Source: Treponema sp. UBA1793 (GTDB taxonomy: Bacteria > Spirochaetota > Spirochaetia > Treponematales > Treponemataceae). Taken from it: 64,000 nucleotides of DNA. Both the position numbers and the translations under genes were made by a program. Shown one piece after another: positions 52,210-59,500 of the stretch. The stretch is taken from positions 1 to 64,000 of the forward strand of contig DCFX01000035.1 in the NCBI GenBank assembly GCA_002314445.1. The letters are read 5' to 3'. Every line of letters begins with the position of its first letter. Within the stretch, counting starts at the first letter, position 1. The notes under the pieces were generated by a model, which was not told where the DNA came from, did not search any database, and saw nothing but the letters and a program-made list of their open reading frames with translations.

Positions 52210-53363
52210 AACAGATGCTCAAACTCGGCTTTACGCTCGCAGCTTTCGCGGTCGCAGCCTGTTTTCTGCTTGCACTCGTAAACAATATCACTGCCCCTGT
52301 CATCGAACAGCATCAGATTGAAAAGGCAAACGCCGGCATGAAAGCGGTATTCGCCCAGGCAGATTCTTTCGAACAGGTTACAGATTATAAACCAAGCACG
52401 GACAGTGCAATCAGCATAGACAAGATGTATCTGGCAAAGGAAGGCGGTAAAGTTGCCGGTGCCGTCGCCCAGGTGACGGGACCGACGTATGACAGTGCAA
52501 CGATTCTCGTCGGAATCGACCTGAACCGCACCGTAACCGGTGTGCAGTTCCTTGCACTGAGCGATTCTCCGGGATTCGGGCTCAAAGCAAACGATCCCTC
52601 ATACAAAACAAAAAGCGGTTCGACATTTTACGGTCAGTTCACAGGTAAAAACGCCGGTGACGGATTTGTCGTAAACGAAACGTTTGAAGCAGTTTCCGGA
52701 GCGACGATTACAAGCAGGGGTGTCGCAAACCTTCTTTCGCAGGGAACGTACAGTGCCGGCGAATACCTTGCGGAAAAATACGGAGGAGCTGCCGCTTCCG
52801 GCAACGCTCCAAAAGCAGCAGAACAGCCTCAGCTTTTCACATTTGAAGATGCCGTAAAGGATATCTGCAGCAGTTCCGAATCATACAAAGGCCTCGGAGT
52901 TTCGGAAGACGTTGCACATGACGCTTCTTACTATCCGCACAATATGATTATCGACCGTGAATCGCTTATAAAAGACGGCAGCGGCAAGACTGTCGCTGCG
53001 GCTGTTTCGGTAAGCGGGCAGACATACAGCGAAAACGGTGGAACTATCGTCGTCGTCGTAAACGCGGACCGTACCATTCTGGGAGCGCGCATAGTAAGTC
53101 TGCAGGATTCTCCGAATCTCGGGCAGATGACGGCAACTCCGTCTTTCTACAATCAGTTTGAATCGAAATCTGCAGATCAGAATTTCCGTCCGGCAAAGGA
53201 TTATGACGTCGTTTCCGGCGCATCCATTTCAAGCGATTGTGTTGCCGATATGGTAAAAGTTGCGGCATATGAAGCCGCAGCCGTTATGGAAAAACACGGC
53301 GGGAAAACGGCACCTGAAGGGAGCGCAGAATATACGCTGAATGAACATTATCTCGAGGAATAG
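52206..53363 (+). CDS. rnfG: Rnf complex subunit G with two FMN-binding domains
   Basis: Membrane-anchored extracytoplasmic flavoprotein. At 385 residues it is nearly twice the normal length because the FMN-binding domain is duplicated. Domain 1 (about 75-185) has SDSPGFGLKA and the flavin motif EAVSGAT with Thr167. Domain 2 (about 250-355) has QDSPNLGQMT and DVVSGAS with Ser340 in the flavin position. One N-terminal helix (FTLAAFAVAACFLLALVNNI) anchors it. The two domains are joined by an Ala-rich linker. It is followed by a 103-base gap with hairpins before rnfE. Confidence 0.93.
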   Translation: MKQMLKLGFTLAAFAVAACFLLALVNNITAPVIEQHQIEKANAGMKAVFAQADSFEQVTDYKPSTDSAISIDKMYLAKEGGKVAGAVAQVTGPTYDSATILVGIDLNRTVTGVQFLALSDSPGFGLKANDPSYKTKSGSTFYGQFTGKNAGDGFVVNETFEAVSGATITSRGVANLLSQGTYSAGEYLAEKYGGAAASGNAPKAAEQPQLFTFEDAVKDICSSSESYKGLGVSEDVAHDASYYPHNMIIDRESLIKDGSGKTVAAAVSVSGQTYSENGGTIVVVVNADRTILGARIVSLQDSPNLGQMTATPSFYNQFESKSADQNFRPAKDYDVVSGASISSDCVADMVKVAAYEAAAVMEKHGGKTAPEGSAEYTLNEHYLEE

Positions 53364-53466
53364 GTATGTCAAAAGTACATCCTGTACCTTTGACAACTGC
53401 AGCTTGTGTGCAGGTGCAAACTTCGATCCGCGCCTTCTCCGGTGCGGTTGTCGCTAAGGAGTAATT
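53364..53466 (+). repeat. Hairpin cassette in the rnfG-rnfE gap
   Basis: Begins AGGTATG, then a hairpin with arms TCAAAAGTACA and TGTACCTTTGA (one mismatch, loop TCC), then CAACTGCAGCTTGT, then a second hairpin CCGCGCC/GGTGCGG with loop TTCTCC, and ends in the ribosome site AGGAGTAATTATG of rnfE. The same modules in the same order occur in the rnfA-rnfB gap. Confidence 0.6.
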
Positions 53467-54087
53467 ATGGAAAAAACAAATAAACTGTCAACTTTTATAA
53501 ACGGAATCGTTAAAGAGAATCCGCTGATTGTACTTTCAATCGGGCTGTGTTCATCTCTTGCCGTAACCACTAACGTATTCAACGGAATCGGCATGGGACT
53601 GGCAATGACCTTTGTCCTGATTATGAGCGAATTGATAATCAGCCTGTTCCGGAAACAGATTCCGGAAGATATACGGCTTCCGATTTTCATCATCATTATT
53701 GCAGCATTCACGACAATCGTGCAGCTGCTGCTCAACGCATACCTTCCGGCACTGTCCGACGCGCTCGGCGTCTTTCTGCCGCTCATCGTCGTAAACTGCA
53801 TCATCATGGGACGCGTTGAGTCATATGCCTCAAAAAACACTCCTGTGGATTCAATCCTCGATGCAATAGGAATGGGACTCGGTTACACATGGGTTCTCTT
53901 TATTATTTCTTTAGTCCGCGAACTTTTGGGAAGCGGAACGTTCTTCGGGCTGCGTGTCATACCTGAGGCATACACAATCGGATTCTTTTCCCGCGCACCG
54001 GGCGGATTCTTCGTATTCGGTATACTCACTGCGGCAACTGCAGCCGTAAGCAAAAAAGTTACAGCTAAAAAAGGAGACGCAAAATGA
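53467..54087 (+). CDS. rnfE: Rnf complex subunit E
   Basis: Six-helix membrane subunit of Rnf, 206 residues. The hallmark segments FINGIVKENPLIVLSIGLCSSLAVT, CIIMGRVESYASKNTPVDSILDAIGMGLGYT (split across 118-148) and RELLGSGTFFG agree with RnfE/NqrD. It pairs with RnfA, with inverted topology, to form the core that binds the membrane [2Fe-2S] site. AAGGAG precedes the ATG and it overlaps rnfA by 4 bases. Confidence 0.96.
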   Translation: MEKTNKLSTFINGIVKENPLIVLSIGLCSSLAVTTNVFNGIGMGLAMTFVLIMSELIISLFRKQIPEDIRLPIFIIIIAAFTTIVQLLLNAYLPALSDALGVFLPLIVVNCIIMGRVESYASKNTPVDSILDAIGMGLGYTWVLFIISLVRELLGSGTFFGLRVIPEAYTIGFFSRAPGGFFVFGILTAATAAVSKKVTAKKGDAK

Positions 54088-54662
54088 ATCAGTATGTAAG
54101 CATATTTCTCAAGTCGATGCTTGTCGACAACGTCGTCCTTATTCAATATCTGGCAATCTGTCCGTTTATCGGCATGACAAGCGATACAGGAAAAGCAACG
54201 GGAATGAGCATTGCAACGACGTTTGTCATCATCCTTGCGACAGCTGTTACCTACCCTATCTATTACGGAATTATGGTACCGCTAAAGCTTGAATTTCTTG
54301 AAACGCTCATCTTTATTCTTGTCATTGCCGCACTCGTACAGCTTGTGGAATTCTATCTGAAAAAATCGATTCCGGGATTGTACAGCGCGATGGGTGTTTA
54401 TCTTGCACTTATTACGACTAACTGCGCCGTTCTCGGTACAACGCTCAACTGTATCAGCAAAAACTACAATTACATACAGTCGCTTGTCTACTCACTGGGA
54501 ACAGCCTGCGGCTTCCTGCTTGCAATGGTCGTTATGTCCGGAGTCCGCGAACGTATGAAGAGTTCCACAATTCCGAAGTTCCTGCAGGGCAAGGCGATTC
54601 TGTTCATTACGGCAGGACTGCTCTCCCTGTCATTCCTCGGCTTCAGCGGACTGATAAAATAG
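54084..54662 (+). CDS. rnfA: Rnf complex subunit A
   Basis: Six-helix membrane partner of RnfE, 192 residues. Typical features: SMLVDNVVLIQYLAICPFIGMT, LALITTNCAVLGTTL and the C-terminal FITAGLLSLSFLGFSGLI. It overlaps rnfE by 4 bases and is separated from rnfB by a 233-base gap rich in hairpins. Confidence 0.96.
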   Translation: MNQYVSIFLKSMLVDNVVLIQYLAICPFIGMTSDTGKATGMSIATTFVIILATAVTYPIYYGIMVPLKLEFLETLIFILVIAALVQLVEFYLKKSIPGLYSAMGVYLALITTNCAVLGTTLNCISKNYNYIQSLVYSLGTACGFLLAMVVMSGVRERMKSSTIPKFLQGKAILFITAGLLSLSFLGFSGLIK

Positions 54663-54895
54663 AACGTTCAAATTGCTTCCGGCAGTTTGAACTCCGCGGG
54701 AATGTATACAGGCAGGATTTTCTGCACAGCGTTCCTGCTTTGCAAAGGCCGCCTTCAGGACGACAATTATAGGAGGTATGATAAAAATACATCCGTGTAT
54801 TTTTATCAACTGTAGTTGTTCAAGCGCTGCTTTCACAACTATCATTTACGGCATCCCTGCCGTACCGCTAACGCGGAGTTTTTATAGGAGTAAAT
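54663..54895 (+). repeat. Hairpin-rich gap between rnfA and rnfB
   Basis: Starts with an 11-base stem after rnfA (GTTCAAATTGC against GCAGTTTGAAC, 54664-54690) and a looser one (GCAGGA/TCCTGC). From 54775 it repeats the plan of the rnfG-rnfE gap: AGGTATG, a perfect 12-base hairpin GATAAAAATACA/TGTATTTTTATC with loop TCCG, CAACTGTAGTTGTTC, a hairpin TACGGCA/TGCCGTA with loop TCCC, a small CCGC/GCGG hairpin, then AGGAGTAAATATG of rnfB. It is not coding: the frame opening at 54778 runs out of phase into rnfB. Confidence 0.6.
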
Positions 54896-55702
54896 ATGAA
54901 TACTGTACTTATAACAGTTATTGTTTCTTTTGTTCTTGCGTTCGTCATAGGAATACTGCTGGGATTCTTCAAGAAGATTTTTGCGGTACCTGTCAACACA
55001 AAAGTCCAGATGATACGCGACGTGCTTCCCGGTATCAACTGCGGAGCCTGCGGCTATCCGGGTTGCGACGGTTTTGCTGCCGCGTGTGCCGCAGGAGAAG
55101 CTCCGGCAGACGGCTGCGCTGCAGGCGGCGTAAAAACCGCACAGGCTGTTGCAAAAGTACTCGGCGTAAAAGTCAACGCAGAAGATCAGGTTGCAGTGCT
55201 TGCCTGCCGCGGATGTAAGGGCAACTGCATTCCCAGAGGATTTTACAACGGCGTAAAAAGCTGTGCAGCAGCCCATCAGGCCGTAAACGGAACAAAAATG
55301 TGTCAGTGGGGCTGCGTCGGTTTCGGCGACTGTGTAAACGTATGCAAGTTCGATGCGCTCACAATGGGAGACGACGGACTGCCGCATGTCAATACGAAAA
55401 AATGTACAGGATGCGGCATATGCGTTAACACATGCCCGATGCACCTGCTGTTCAAAGTACCGGTCTCAAGAAAAGGTGCCGTCGCGCTCTGTTCAAACCG
55501 CAATGAAAACAAAGCTATGGTGCTCAAGACATGCAAAGCCGGCTGCATAAAATGCGGCAAGTGCGAAAGAAGCTGTGAAAAAGACGCAATAAAAGTGATA
55601 AACGGCATTCCGGTCGTCGATTACGAGCTCTGCAACAGCTGCGGAAAATGCATTGAAGGATGCCCGACTCATGTTCTTGCTCTAGTTGAGAATATCATAT
55701 AA
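54896..55702 (+). CDS. rnfB: Rnf complex subunit B
   Basis: Ferredoxin-like electron entry subunit, 268 residues. One N-terminal helix (LITVIVSFVLAFVIGILLGFF) is followed by the 4Fe-4S fold CGACGYPGCDGFAAAC and several ferredoxin-type CxxCxxCxxxCP motifs, including CTGCGICVNTCP, CIKCGKCERSC and CNSCGKCIEGCP. It accepts electrons from reduced ferredoxin and passes them to the membrane part. AGGAG precedes the ATG. The following gene begins 9 bases after the stop. Confidence 0.96.
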   Translation: MNTVLITVIVSFVLAFVIGILLGFFKKIFAVPVNTKVQMIRDVLPGINCGACGYPGCDGFAAACAAGEAPADGCAAGGVKTAQAVAKVLGVKVNAEDQVAVLACRGCKGNCIPRGFYNGVKSCAAAHQAVNGTKMCQWGCVGFGDCVNVCKFDALTMGDDGLPHVNTKKCTGCGICVNTCPMHLLFKVPVSRKGAVALCSNRNENKAMVLKTCKAGCIKCGKCERSCEKDAIKVINGIPVVDYELCNSCGKCIEGCPTHVLALVENII

Positions 55703-55711
55703 TATGAAGGC

Positions 55712-57250
55712 ATGGCTAAGAAAGAATCACAGGGTGGCAATTTCTTCCAGAATCTGTTCGCCTCACTCTTCGGATCAAAGGATCCGGAGGCTGAGAAAAA
55801 GCGGAGACTGAAGGAAATTGCTAAAAGCCTCTCAAAATCACACTATCATTTCTATAAAGCAGGAAGCAGTGAAGTTCTCCCTGCTTTTGCAAAATTCATA
55901 TACGAAATCTACAAAACAATTGCTCCCGCGCAGGCAATGTTCCAGAATGCACAAAGCCAGAATACTTTCAAGAATTTCGTCATCGACTATTCACTGTCAG
56001 ACAATCAGCGGAAAATAGAGGAAGAACTTACAGAAGAAGCTATAATTGCAAAAAGCAAAACAATTCCCGTACAACAGCTTTCACAGCAAATCAAGGAGTC
56101 GCTTGATATATTTGAAGGGGAATTCGGAACAGATAAAATAAATACGGCAGAACAATTGTACAGGGAGCTCATGTACTTTAAAGATTTCTGCACGTATGAT
56201 TTCTACTTTATGCTGAAAAAATTCGACTCGAACCTTATCGAAAAGCAGTTCGCAGGAACGCCACGTTTCGATAAAATCAACGGCGAGTATGTAGCAGACG
56301 ATTTAAAAGATTTCATTTCCGTAGCATGGAACGTCACGGAAAAAATCGACTGGAATCCGCTGATGAAGCTGCTGAAGGATATGAAAGGCGTAGAACCTGT
56401 CTCTCCGGGTGTCTGGAAAAAAATCGTCGCAAGACTGCAGGCAGTCCGTCAGTCAGGTGCATTTGAAATGATGGTTCAGCTCATCACAAAAGATCCTGAT
56501 TATGCACCCATTATTTCTGATATTCCCGTCAACATCGTAGAACCGTTTATCGACAAGTTTAAACTCGAAGCTGCCTCCGCAATGCATAAGCTGGAGTCCG
56601 CTGAAAAAAGCACGAAAATAAATGATATTCTTGCCAAGCTGTTCGGAACGTCAGTCGTCCTGTATCTGAAAAATTACACGGAACAGAACAGCGAAACGCT
56701 CATCAAAAAACATATCCGCGGTTATATCTATTATGAGCCGCTCAGTTATCTTAAGGGCTTTCTGCTTGAATTTGTTAAAAAAGACATACGTGAGTATTGC
56801 GAACTTATTCTCATCCGCGGAAAATGGACATCCACCCCGCTTTCAACTCCGATGTCGAACGCATACAACGATCTTCTTGCCGCATCGGAAGGTATTACGA
56901 CCTTCGATCAGGAACTTGCCGAAGAAGGTGCCGTAGGCATAAAGATAAAAACACTGCTCCCCCGCATTCAGCACGATGCCGACGCAAAAGGCGTTATAAA
57001 CAGACTTATCAATGATGCAAATGAACAGGCAAAATCGTTCATTGTGAACAGCACACGCAATCTTATTACTATGGGAAAAACGATCAAAGCGCTGATTGAA
57101 GACGAGAATAAAAAATCGCCGGAAATGATAATCAACTGGAAAGAAATCGAACACTTCGCCGACCACCCGCCCCGGGAATTAGGAGTTGAAGTGTACAAAA
57201 AAATTTATCTTTTCGCCACGCTCATGCAGACCTGCATGGTCAACGGGTAA
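55712..57250 (+). CDS. Treponeme-type protein of unknown function downstream of rnf
   Basis: 512 residues, mostly helical, with no signal peptide and no transmembrane helix. It starts with a Lys-rich amphipathic stretch (FFQNLFASLFGSKDPEAEKKRRLKEIAKSL) and has conserved-looking Asp/Lys-rich blocks such as IYYEPLSYLKGFLLEFVKKDIREYCELILIRG (residues 343-374). I do not recognise a catalytic motif. It may belong to the spirochaete family DUF5312, from memory only. It lies 9 bases after rnfB, with GAAGG before the ATG. A TATAAT ends 8 bases upstream, but without a clear -35 box. Confidence 0.7.
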   Translation: MAKKESQGGNFFQNLFASLFGSKDPEAEKKRRLKEIAKSLSKSHYHFYKAGSSEVLPAFAKFIYEIYKTIAPAQAMFQNAQSQNTFKNFVIDYSLSDNQRKIEEELTEEAIIAKSKTIPVQQLSQQIKESLDIFEGEFGTDKINTAEQLYRELMYFKDFCTYDFYFMLKKFDSNLIEKQFAGTPRFDKINGEYVADDLKDFISVAWNVTEKIDWNPLMKLLKDMKGVEPVSPGVWKKIVARLQAVRQSGAFEMMVQLITKDPDYAPIISDIPVNIVEPFIDKFKLEAASAMHKLESAEKSTKINDILAKLFGTSVVLYLKNYTEQNSETLIKKHIRGYIYYEPLSYLKGFLLEFVKKDIREYCELILIRGKWTSTPLSTPMSNAYNDLLAASEGITTFDQELAEEGAVGIKIKTLLPRIQHDADAKGVINRLINDANEQAKSFIVNSTRNLITMGKTIKALIEDENKKSPEMIINWKEIEHFADHPPRELGVEVYKKIYLFATLMQTCMVNG

Positions 57251-57270
57251 AACGCAGAGTTGCCATACAG

Positions 57271-57302
57271 GGATGCAAATGTAAAAACATACAGATGCAT
57301 CC
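57271..57302. terminator. Hairpin between the rnf-linked gene and metI
   Basis: GGATGCA (57271-57277) and TGCATCC (57296-57302), with an inner ATGT/ACAT pair. It lies between convergent genes. No T-run follows, so terminator function is only likely. Confidence 0.4.
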
Positions 57303-57334
57303 TCCTGCCGCATTAAAAACACAGAACCCCGGAC

Positions 57335-57997
57335 TTAACGGTTGGCAGATATCCTGTGCGACAGCCTGGTGCCGATCCACTGGATAAGTTCGACCATTAT
57401 CAGGATGACGACCACTGCAATTGCCATCATTTCAGGCCTGAACCGCTGATAGCCGTAACGGATTGCAAGGTCGCCGAGACCGCCGCCGCCGATTGCACCA
57501 GCCATTGCAGAATACCCGATTAAATTAATAATTGTTAATGTAATACCGTCAATAAGGGCCGGCATTGATTCCGGAATAAGCACCTTGAGTATTATCTGCA
57601 TCGTAGTGGATCCCATCGCGCGGGCAGCCTGAACGACTCCTGAATCAACTTCAGAAAGAGCTGATTCTATAATACGTGCGACAAACGGCGCTGCGGCAAT
57701 CGAAAGTGGTACGATAGTCGCTTTCGTTCCGATACTCGTACCGACAAGGATGCGGGACAGCGGAAACAGCAAAATCATGAGAATAATGAAAGGAAAAGAA
57801 CGCAGCGCATTAACAATTCTCGTCAATACCTGATAAAGAACGGGACGCGGCTTTATACCCGCCTGAGGATCGCTTATACACAGCAATATGCCGAGCGGCA
57901 GTCCGAGCAGAAGACTGAATACAGTAGAAAAAACAACCATCTCAAATGTTTGAAGAGTCGCCTCATTTACAAGCATGAATATTTTGTGCAGATCCAT
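57335..57997 (-). CDS. metI: Methionine ABC transporter permease MetI
   Basis: Permease of the D/L-methionine importer, 220 residues with five helices. The family segments SFPFIILMILLFPLSRILVGTSIG and IIESALSEVDSGVVQAARAMGSTTMQII are clear; the latter holds the EAA loop that contacts MetN. GAGGAGG precedes the ATG. It follows metN after 2 bases. No MetQ binding-protein gene is in the window. Confidence 0.92.
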   Translation of the reverse strand: MDLHKIFMLVNEATLQTFEMVVFSTVFSLLLGLPLGILLCISDPQAGIKPRPVLYQVLTRIVNALRSFPFIILMILLFPLSRILVGTSIGTKATIVPLSIAAAPFVARIIESALSEVDSGVVQAARAMGSTTMQIILKVLIPESMPALIDGITLTIINLIGYSAMAGAIGGGGLGDLAIRYGYQRFRPEMMAIAVVVILIMVELIQWIGTRLSHRISANR

Positions 57998-57999
57998 TG

Positions 58000-59028
58000 T
58001 TACGCCTCCTCTACAATAATGCCTTCGGCTTTTAAATAGGCAACTGCCCGCTCAACTTCCTCAGGTTTTCCGCTGATATCGGTAATGAGCGTGCCGATCC
58101 GGCTTGCAGGCAGCTCCTGTATGCCACCTGCGCGGATGTTGAATTCAACATCGAATTTCCGTGCCATCCGGCTCAGTACAGGCTCGTCAGTAAGCCGGTT
58201 CGTAAACCGGAGAACATACTTTCCGCCACCGTCCGACCAGCGCACAATGCTGTCCCTGTCTGATACGACTGTATCAGTTTCCGGTGCAAGATTTGCAAGA
58301 AATTCCTTTGTCACTTCATTTTTCGGATGCAGAAATATATCTTTTACAGCGCCCTGCTCGACGACGCTTCCGTCGTGTACGACAGCAACCTGGCTGCATG
58401 CATCGCGCACGACTTCCATCTGATGTGTTATCATAACAACTGTAAGATTCATCTGCGCCTGAATTTTTCTGATAAGGTTCAATATCGATTTCGTTGTCTG
58501 CGGATCAAGGGCGCTTGTCGCTTCATCGCAGAACAAAATATCAGGGCTGTTGGCAAGCGCACGGGCTATTGCGATCCGCTGCTTCTGTCCGCCGGACAAC
58601 GTGCTTATCGGAACGTTGCGCCTGTCGGCAAGATCAACGATTTCAAGCAATTCCATAACGCGTGCATCTATTTCAGCTTTCGGAGTACCGCATATTTCAA
58701 GAGGATATGAAATATTCTGTCCTGCGGTACGGGACGAAAACAAATTGAAATTCTGAAAAATCATACCGATACACCGACGGCGCTGAATGAGCGCATTGCC
58801 CGTAAGATTGTCAACACGCTGACCGTCATACAGTACAGTACCGCTGTCCGGCGATTCAAGAAGGCTGACAAGCCTCACAAGCGTCGACTTTCCTGCACCG
58901 CTTTTTCCGATTATACCGAATATGCCGTTTGACGGGATATTCAGGCTTATATCGCGCACAGCATGAACTTCAGGAGATGTATGGCTCGTTTTGTATGTTT
59001 TTGCAAGGTTATTAAGAACTATTTCCAT
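58000..59028 (-). CDS. metN: Methionine ABC transporter ATP-binding protein MetN
   Basis: ATPase of the methionine importer, 342 residues. Walker A GKSGAGKSTLVRL, signature LSGGQKQRIAIARA, Walker B ILFCDEATSALD and MVTHQMEV are followed by a C-terminal NIL domain (about 265-342) that binds methionine and mediates feedback inhibition. The ATG shares a base with the stop of the thioesterase gene (TAATG). Confidence 0.93.
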   Translation of the reverse strand: MEIVLNNLAKTYKTSHTSPEVHAVRDISLNIPSNGIFGIIGKSGAGKSTLVRLVSLLESPDSGTVLYDGQRVDNLTGNALIQRRRCIGMIFQNFNLFSSRTAGQNISYPLEICGTPKAEIDARVMELLEIVDLADRRNVPISTLSGGQKQRIAIARALANSPDILFCDEATSALDPQTTKSILNLIRKIQAQMNLTVVMITHQMEVVRDACSQVAVVHDGSVVEQGAVKDIFLHPKNEVTKEFLANLAPETDTVVSDRDSIVRWSDGGGKYVLRFTNRLTDEPVLSRMARKFDVEFNIRAGGIQELPASRIGTLITDISGKPEEVERAVAYLKAEGIIVEEA

Positions 59029-59453
59029 TATTGCACTGTCTCCTTTTTCTTCGGAATCCCGTCGGGATACAGCCCTGAAACCATATATTTATCAGGAATT
59101 CTGGCCGGACGGCCGGCCTTAACGCTGGCCCAGGTCACATCCGCTGTCGCGCAGATTGTACCATCTTCCTTGCGGACAGTCTGACGGAACGTACCCGATA
59201 TAATGTTAAGCTTTACAGGCTCTACATCGATGAACAATCTGTCATCAAGGTACGCGGAAGACTTATAATTAATATCGATATGCGTAATGTATAAATAATA
59301 ACCGTCTGCAACAAGATTTTTGTAATCAAACCCGATTTGATGCAGATACTCCATCCGACCGAATTCCAGATAATTCAAATAAACTGCATTATTAACATGC
59401 CCATATGAATCACACTCATATGTACGAACAACAAGTTGTGTTGAATATTTCAT
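59028..59453 (-). CDS. Acyl-CoA thioesterase, 4HBT/FadM-YbgC type
   Basis: Hot-dog-fold thioesterase of 141 residues. The active-site start VRTYECDSYGHVNNAVYLNYLEFGRMEYL has Asp and His-Val-Asn placed as in 4-hydroxybenzoyl-CoA thioesterases. The acyl substrate is unknown. It is the first gene of a unit with metNI. The ATG is 6 bases after TATAAT with no ribosome site. Confidence 0.87.
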   Translation of the reverse strand: MKYSTQLVVRTYECDSYGHVNNAVYLNYLEFGRMEYLHQIGFDYKNLVADGYYLYITHIDINYKSSAYLDDRLFIDVEPVKLNIISGTFRQTVRKEDGTICATADVTWASVKAGRPARIPDKYMVSGLYPDGIPKKKETVQ

Positions 59454-59459
59454 GGCAAC

Positions 59460-59488
59460 ATTATAGGAAGAAAATCCTTAAAACTCAA
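59460..59488 (-). promoter_or_regulatory. Promoter of the thioesterase-metNI unit, leaderless spacing
   Basis: TTGAGT (59483-59488), 17-base spacer, TATAAT (59460-59465), then 6 bases to the ATG at 59453. Confidence 0.6.
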
Positions 59489-59500
59489 GACATAACGACA

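Noticed and set aside
54775..54840. Integron attC-like site in the rnfA-rnfB gap
   Set aside because: The AAC/GTT motifs are present but the full simple-site structure and a cassette context are missing; a hairpin repeat explains it better.
54778..55218. 146-codon frame starting MIKIHPCIFINCS before and inside rnfB
   Set aside because: It starts in the intergenic hairpin and then runs out of frame through rnfB; composition is that of a shadow frame.
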